64,000 bases of DNA, taken from assembly GCA_022508895.1 (NCBI GenBank), contig JAFLUH010000001.1:1-64000 (forward strand). The letters run 5' to 3'. The notes beneath the pieces were generated by a model. It did not search any database and was not told where the DNA came from. It saw only the letters and a program-made list of their open reading frames with translations. Below, piece by piece: positions 59,179 to 64,000 of this stretch. Each line of letters starts with the position of its first letter. Within the stretch, counting starts at the first letter, position 1. The position numbers were made by a program, and so were the translations under genes. The DNA is from Oscillospiraceae bacterium. GTDB lineage: Bacteria > Bacillota > Clostridia > Oscillospirales > Ruminococcaceae.

Positions 59179-59769
59179 TTATTGCCCAATGCTTTTGACA
59201 GCTTCTTCATACTCCTCGACGGTGAACATAGAATTAAGCACCTCAAGCAATGCCCCTGTGGAAAGCATAGCAGGAAGTGACAGCGCTCTCAGCAGCTTCT
59301 TTCTTTTTTCGGCGGAATCGGCTTGCCCGATAAATCCATCGTCATATAGCCTTATCCTTGTTACCACTTCATTTTGACCCCGTTCAGTACTGTCAACCGT
59401 AACGCCTGCTTTTACAAAGGCTTCTATAAGTATCTTTGACGGTATTCCCTCAACGCCTATTTTTCCTTCCTTTGACGGAGCGACCTTGCGTTTTTCCTTG
59501 CCGAAAATATCGGGTATATATACGTTTGTGATTTTACCTTTTTGTGTGCACCCCTTTATATAATTGCGTATCTTAAAGCCTGCGCTGTCACTGTCAGTAA
59601 GCACTATCACGCCGTCTTTTTCCGCAAGCCCTTTTATGAGTGCGATTTTTTCCTTATCCTTGAATACCGAAAAACCATCTGTTGTTATTATCAAAGCGTC
59701 GATTATCGATGAGAGCTTTATTTTGTCGTATTTGCCTTCGACTATCACAGCTTGTTTCAAATGTATCAT
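59179..59769 (-). CDS. RNase M5-like TOPRIM/DUF4093 protein
   Basis: The 196-aa protein has a TOPRIM domain (AVIVEGKYDKIKL near residue 7 with the Glu, VLTDSDSAGFKIR near 55 with the DxD) and a C-terminal DUF4093 region (VEGIPSKILIEAF near 105). RNase M5 matures 5S rRNA; this protein is of the M5/DUF4093 family, though Clostridia carry relatives of unknown target. It is the last gene of the alaS-holA run. Confidence 0.82.
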   Translation of the reverse strand: MIHLKQAVIVEGKYDKIKLSSIIDALIITTDGFSVFKDKEKIALIKGLAEKDGVIVLTDSDSAGFKIRNYIKGCTQKGKITNVYIPDIFGKEKRKVAPSKEGKIGVEGIPSKILIEAFVKAGVTVDSTERGQNEVVTRIRLYDDGFIGQADSAEKRKKLLRALSLPAMLSTGALLEVLNSMFTVEEYEEAVKSIGQ

Positions 59770-59786
59770 TGTTACTGCTCTTTTCG

Positions 59787-60812
59787 TTACATAAGCTTTA
59801 GTACCGTTTCTTCCATCAAGACTCTTTTATCAATATTAGCGGATTTGCATTTTGCATCAGCTTCAAATATGATCTGCATATTCCGCCTCAGCATATCCAT
59901 ATCCATTTTGGCAGCTTCGTTGTATTTTTTTGCGGCAAAGGACGCTTTTCCTTTGCTGTACCCGAAATCGGCAGCTACCTGCTGTGGGATCACATCGGCG
60001 TTTTTTGCCGCCTTTGCGTAATAATATTCTGCGTATGCAGATGAAAGTGCAGGCAGAAGCTCTACGGGGTCTGCCCCCTGCTCAAACAGCTCGTCCAATA
60101 AACTGAAAGCCTGACTTTTATTTCCTGCCGTCATTGTGTTTACAAGAGCATAAACGTTTGTTTCCAGCTGCTTAGCCACCATTGTGTCGATGATCTCTCT
60201 CGTTATCTCCTGCCCCTCAGCCACATAACAACAAAGCTTGGTGCTCTCGACAGAGGCAAGATTCATATCACAGCCGGTTATCTCCGCCAGATATTCCGCA
60301 TTTGTAGGGGAAATAAGCCTTTTTTGCTTTGCAGCCTTTTTTCTGATAAGCTCACCTACCTGCATTTTGTTCAATTGATCAAACTCGCACACACAGGCGT
60401 GCTGTTTTATGTCCTCAAAAAGCTTTTTCGCTTTTTGTGTGCGTGGGGAAAAATTAAAGCCTGTAAGGTAAAAAACAAGTATCGTGGTATCCGGAACTTT
60501 TTTTATAAGCTGAGTAAATCCTTCCGCTTCCTCGTCAGAGATTTTATCAGGGTTAAAATCATTCACCATTATTACCCTGTGATCCGCAAAGAAGGGAAGC
60601 GTTTCTACATGATCTGACAGCATTGACATATCCGGATTTCCGTTAAGCTCCAGCAGGTTTATATCGACCTGCCCATCGCCTAATGCTTTATTTTTTATGC
60701 GTTTTGCGTAGGTCTGCGTCAAAAAGCTTTCTTCTCCGTACAAAAAGTAAACCGAAAAAAACTTTCCGCTTCTTATATCCGCATTAAGCTGTGCTTCGGT
60801 AACTACAGGCAT
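59787..60812 (-). CDS. holA: DNA polymerase III subunit delta
   Basis: The 341-aa protein shows FFSVYFLYGEESFLTQTYAK near residue 17, an AAA+-like region without Walker A, VIMVNDF near 79 and the conserved LDELFEQGADPVELLPALSS near 237. It opens the beta clamp within the clamp loader. It begins 10 nt after comEC, the usual comEC-holA arrangement in Firmicutes. Confidence 0.94.
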   Translation of the reverse strand: MPVVTEAQLNADIRSGKFFSVYFLYGEESFLTQTYAKRIKNKALGDGQVDINLLELNGNPDMSMLSDHVETLPFFADHRVIMVNDFNPDKISDEEAEGFTQLIKKVPDTTILVFYLTGFNFSPRTQKAKKLFEDIKQHACVCEFDQLNKMQVGELIRKKAAKQKRLISPTNAEYLAEITGCDMNLASVESTKLCCYVAEGQEITREIIDTMVAKQLETNVYALVNTMTAGNKSQAFSLLDELFEQGADPVELLPALSSAYAEYYYAKAAKNADVIPQQVAADFGYSKGKASFAAKKYNEAAKMDMDMLRRNMQIIFEADAKCKSANIDKRVLMEETVLKLM

Positions 60813-60822
60813 TTTGTTTTCC

Positions 60823-62841
60823 TCATATCTTCATTTTCTGCAAAAATCCGTTTTTGTTCACGAAGTATTCCGCTGTTTCGTAGTAAAGGTTTATGATTTC
60901 CATATTGTCCGATACAGTTCTCCTGTTTGAGCAATACACCATTCCGGAAAGAGCAGGTATATTTTTCTTATAGCCGTATATTACGCATATACTGTCATCA
61001 ACAGGTTCGGCAGCGGGCGAAATTGTAAGTGAAACACCGCTTATATCGACAGTGCTGTAGTTTTCATAGCTATATAGATTCAGCCATTCTCCGATAGAAT
61101 ACTGTTTATCATATATATCGGGGGTTGAAAATACCTCACACGGTATCTCTTCAAATGCACGAATATTGTTGTTGGTGCTTTCCATTAGCTTCATAACAGA
61201 AATCCCATCCAGAAACTCTTTTTGCAAGAAATCGTTTATGTATTCACATATATCCTGCGAATCGTCGCTTGCCACAACGCATACGTCAGCTCCTTCGGCG
61301 ACTATAACACAGACGTCGTCTCCGTCTGAATACATATATAGCTTTGTTTTATCCAAATCATACAGTTTCATGGCAGTAACACTGCCAACCAATACGCAAA
61401 CCGAGATCCCCACAGACATTGCCGTTCGCTCGGGACTTTTGAAGCAGAAGTATATCACCGTAACAAAAATGACTGCAGCGACGCAGATCACACTTATAAA
61501 GTTATAGTCAAGGCTGATATAGCTGTATTTAAAACCGCCGAAGAAATTTATCACAGCTATCATCGCCTTAGCACACAGACCTGCAGCGAACATCAGTCCT
61601 GTTCCCGACGCAAAGACAAGCACAAACAACGCCACGCATACAAGAGCAGGGAAGAATAACGGGTACAGCAGCATATTCATTAAAATGCCGACGATTGAAA
61701 ACCCGCCGAAAAAAGCACAGCTCAAAGGGAATGTACACATTGTTGCACAGGCTGATCCTATAACGGCAGTTTTAAGCGATTTAAAACGGTCCGATCGTAA
61801 TTTTCTGCAGAAAAACGGCGATACGACGCCGATGCCGAAGGTCCCTGCCAGTGAAAGCAGCAGACCGGCGTCAAGACAGGCATAAGGATTAAACAGCGTT
61901 ATAGCGAGTGCTGCCAAGCCCATTGAATTGAGGGTGCTGCCTTTTCTCATAAACGGCTCGGCGCCGTAATATACAATAAGCATTATCCCTGCTCGTATAA
62001 CCGAAACCGACATTTTGAAGAATACGATAAAGCCGACTATCGTTATGGCAAGGGTGACGAATTTCAGTATCCTGTGATTTTTCATCGGAGACAGCGAGAT
62101 AAGCAGCATAAGAATATGTGAAATTATCGTCAGATGCATACCTGATACAGCCGTGAAATGACTTATACCGGCTCTCTTTATATTATTTGACAGCGAATCT
62201 GACAACCCCGACTTATCACCCAAAAACATAGCCTTCAGCAGATCGCCCTCATCGCCCGGCAGATACGACTTTATCCTTTCGCCGATATAATCGCTGTATC
62301 CGATAATAAGCTCTTTTATGTTAAATGAATCATCATGTGTGATCTCAATGCCTGAAGAAGCAGTGGCTTTCAGAAATATCCCTTTTGTCTTGTAGTAGCT
62401 TTCTTCCTCAAAATCAGCGTTGTTTGTCATTACCGACAGCTTCCCGCTGAATCTTATAATATCTCCCACAGAGCAATCCACGTCGGTTGAAAACAAGGTA
62501 ATAGAGGTATTTACCCCATTTATATCAGCGTTTATTATGTAGGAAGCGGTGTCGTTGGAATAACGTCTTATTTCGGATATCCTTCCATCTATTTCCACCG
62601 TTTCTCCATCAAAAGCGACTATCGGCTCATAAATCAATACGGTATATATACCGTATACCGAAACGGCGAGGAATGCAGTAAAGAATACAACGGCAGCGGT
62701 TTTCTTTTTCAGAAAAAACACAATAAGTGCAGTGGTAAGAAATACCGCAGATACCGCAAAGACAAAAGGTACATCAAAAAATGTAGCACAAATAAGACCT
62801 GCAAGGTAGGAAAAACCTATTATGCCTAATTTGTGTTTCAT
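60823..62841 (-). CDS. comEC: ComEC/Rec2 family DNA-uptake protein with degenerate C-terminal domain
   Basis: The 672-aa protein has three N-terminal membrane helices (~1-75), an OB-like DUF4131 region (VEIDGRISEIRRYSNDTASY) and the ComEC channel domain (AGISHFTAVSGMHLTIISH near residue 228, then ~9 helices to ~500). The last ~160 residues correspond in position to the metallo-beta-lactamase domain, but I see no HxHxDH motif. I chose the ATG at 62841; the track's longer start overlaps the HIT gene. ComEC conducts transforming DNA through the membrane. Confidence 0.88.
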   Translation of the reverse strand: MKHKLGIIGFSYLAGLICATFFDVPFVFAVSAVFLTTALIVFFLKKKTAAVVFFTAFLAVSVYGIYTVLIYEPIVAFDGETVEIDGRISEIRRYSNDTASYIINADINGVNTSITLFSTDVDCSVGDIIRFSGKLSVMTNNADFEEESYYKTKGIFLKATASSGIEITHDDSFNIKELIIGYSDYIGERIKSYLPGDEGDLLKAMFLGDKSGLSDSLSNNIKRAGISHFTAVSGMHLTIISHILMLLISLSPMKNHRILKFVTLAITIVGFIVFFKMSVSVIRAGIMLIVYYGAEPFMRKGSTLNSMGLAALAITLFNPYACLDAGLLLSLAGTFGIGVVSPFFCRKLRSDRFKSLKTAVIGSACATMCTFPLSCAFFGGFSIVGILMNMLLYPLFFPALVCVALFVLVFASGTGLMFAAGLCAKAMIAVINFFGGFKYSYISLDYNFISVICVAAVIFVTVIYFCFKSPERTAMSVGISVCVLVGSVTAMKLYDLDKTKLYMYSDGDDVCVIVAEGADVCVVASDDSQDICEYINDFLQKEFLDGISVMKLMESTNNNIRAFEEIPCEVFSTPDIYDKQYSIGEWLNLYSYENYSTVDISGVSLTISPAAEPVDDSICVIYGYKKNIPALSGMVYCSNRRTVSDNMEIINLYYETAEYFVNKNGFLQKMKI

Positions 62842-62875
62842 ATAAGAAAGCCTATCTCCCTCCGGTATATTTATT

Positions 62876-63217
62876 TCAGCACAGCTCTGTTTTGAGCTTT
62901 GCGCCGCCAAGAAGATGGAAATGCAGATGACGTACAGTCTGTCCGCCGTCGCTTCCAACGTTGGTAACGATCCTGAAGCCGTTGTCCAGCTTTAACTCTT
63001 TGGCAAGCCTTGAAGCAACCGCAAATATCTTTGCAACAACGGCGGTATTGCTTTCGTCCAGTTTATCTGCACCGTCGATATGTTTTTTCGGAATTATCAG
63101 AATATGAATCGGAGCCATAGGATTTATATCCTTGAAAGCAAGCACCTCGTCGTCCTCATAAACCTTTTCCGACGGTATCTCACCCGCAATTATCTTACAA
63201 AAAAGACAGTTTTCCAT
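62876..63217 (-). CDS. HIT family (histidine triad) nucleotide hydrolase
   Basis: The 113-aa protein has CLFCKIIAGEIPSEKVYEDD at the N-terminus and the histidine triad RHLHFHLLGG near residue 97. HINT-type enzymes hydrolyse AMP-lysine or AMP-amidate substrates. It lies 12 nt after alaS on the same strand. Confidence 0.95.
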   Translation of the reverse strand: MENCLFCKIIAGEIPSEKVYEDDEVLAFKDINPMAPIHILIIPKKHIDGADKLDESNTAVVAKIFAVASRLAKELKLDNGFRIVTNVGSDGGQTVRHLHFHLLGGAKLKTELC

Positions 63218-63229
63218 TTTTACCTCCGT

Positions 63230-64000
63230 TTAATCCTTCAGCATTTCCTCTGCAATGCTCTTTACCGTCAGCAGAGCCTCATCTATCTTGGTAATATCGC
63301 CGATGCCTGACATGGCCATATCAGGCTTACCTCCGCCCTTGGCGCCGGTCATTTCGGCAACCTTACGAACTATCTGTCCTGCATTTGCGCCCTTTGCAAC
63401 GGCTTCGGGACTGCATGAGCATACGAAGTTGCCCTTGCCGTCGCTTACGCCAGCCAGAACCGCAATATAATTGCTTTCCTTGCTCTTTATACCGTCCACG
63501 GCCTTGCGAAGATTGTCGCCGGTAGTGCCGGTGAGCATAGCGGTAACTATTTTTATTCCCTTAACTTCTTCCAGATTGTCATACAGCCCCTTGAGCTGAG
63601 AAGAGGATATCTGCTCATTCAAACGGTCTACCTCCCGTTTCAGCTCATGTACCTCGGACTGCAGGCTTTCGCAGCGGCTTACAATAGCGCTGTCACTGGA
63701 CACCTTCATAATAGAGCCTATTTTTGCAAGCATCATATTCATCGCATTAAATGCTATAATGACTTCATGACCTGTGATAGCCTCGATACGTCTTACTCCG
63801 CTCGCCACAGAGGTCTCAGTGATTATCTTGAACAAGCCTGCTTGTGCAGTGTTGGTAAGGTGAGTACCGCCGCAGAACTCCGTAGAAAACTTGGGAACGG
63901 AAACTACTCTTACGATTTTTCCGTATTTCTCGCCGAACAGTGCCATAGCGCCGCGCTTCTGTGCTTCCTCAATAGGCAGCTCTTCGGTGATAACGGGAGA
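63230..64000 (-). CDS. alaS: Alanine-tRNA ligase, C-terminal part (cut by window edge)
   Basis: The visible 256 residues include the second-half editing domain with the zinc-binding STEFCGGTHLTNT, a coiled coil (SLQSEVHELKREVDRLNEQI) and the C-Ala domain with DHH-like GKGNFVCSC and GGGKPDMAMSGIGD. The frame is open to position 64000, so the catalytic N-terminal half lies outside the window. It leads the alaS-HIT-comEC-holA run. Confidence 0.97.
   Translation of the reverse strand, partial: SPVITEELPIEEAQKRGAMALFGEKYGKIVRVVSVPKFSTEFCGGTHLTNTAQAGLFKIITETSVASGVRRIEAITGHEVIIAFNAMNMMLAKIGSIMKVSSDSAIVSRCESLQSEVHELKREVDRLNEQISSSQLKGLYDNLEEVKGIKIVTAMLTGTTGDNLRKAVDGIKSKESNYIAVLAGVSDGKGNFVCSCSPEAVAKGANAGQIVRKVAEMTGAKGGGKPDMAMSGIGDITKIDEALLTVKSIAEEMLKD

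Overview
The window is a 64 kb chromosomal segment from a low-to-mid GC anaerobic Firmicute, most likely a Clostridia member close to Ruminococcus (Oscillospiraceae). Support: strong AGGAGG ribosome sites, TTGACA-N17-TATAAT promoters throughout, two rubrerythrins, zinc-ribbon L33, a GH5 cellulase, a Bce-type peptide-resistance module, IreB, MltG and the DprA/ComEC pair. The species assignment is inference. Almost everything is housekeeping or ordinary accessory content; there is no phage block, CRISPR array or transposase.

Layout. 1-5.3 kb: an XRE regulator flanked by two copies of an operator-like inverted repeat, a rubrerythrin, a small zinc-ribbon gene, a tRNA-like remnant, a SigH-like sigma factor, an orphan fumarase/tartrate dehydratase beta subunit and a DivIVA-like coiled-coil protein. 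5.4-12.5 kb: IreB, a PdaA-like lipoprotein deacetylase with a phosphopantetheinyl transferase, an MntR/DtxR regulator, YbaK, HU, a pyrimidine salvage operon (Pdp-Cdd) and a leaderless GH5 glucanase. 12.6-16.6 kb: a LytTR response regulator, its AgrC-like kinase and two uncharacterised proteins, with matching LytTR box pairs upstream of the regulator and upstream of the uncharacterised pair. 16.6-24.9 kb: TsaD, tmRNA, a small insertion behind ssrA carrying a methyltransferase, and a BceRS-BceAB module. 24.9-38.6 kb: a GLUG-repeat surface protein, tRNA-Leu, a kinase/DUF2156/DJ-1/5-FCL/MltG/U32 run, DprA, an acyl-CoA ligase with its cupin regulator, and endonuclease III. 38.7-47.7 kb: tRNA-Lys, -Met, -Trp, TadA, a flippase, NUDIX, XRE, a phosphatase, Tex, QueH and CorA. 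47.8-54.7 kb: rpmG-secE-nusG-rplKA, rplJL and ilvBNC. 54.7-64 kb: a radical SAM enzyme, a second rubrerythrin, a DHHW/MBOAT acetylation pair, and alaS-HIT-comEC-holA-RNase M5-like.

The observations I consider most worth following are: (1) a ~108 nt element, one hairpin plus a three-way junction, that begins one base after the CCA of both tRNA-Leu and tRNA-Trp, with many compensatory base changes between the two copies; (2) the LytTR regulon of two unknown proteins; (3) the insertion downstream of ssrA that duplicated the tmRNA terminator and carries a short leader ORF, a hairpin and a methyltransferase; (4) a Cys-rich leader peptide with mutually exclusive hairpins in front of corA. All coordinates and motifs were read by eye; no database search or folding was run.
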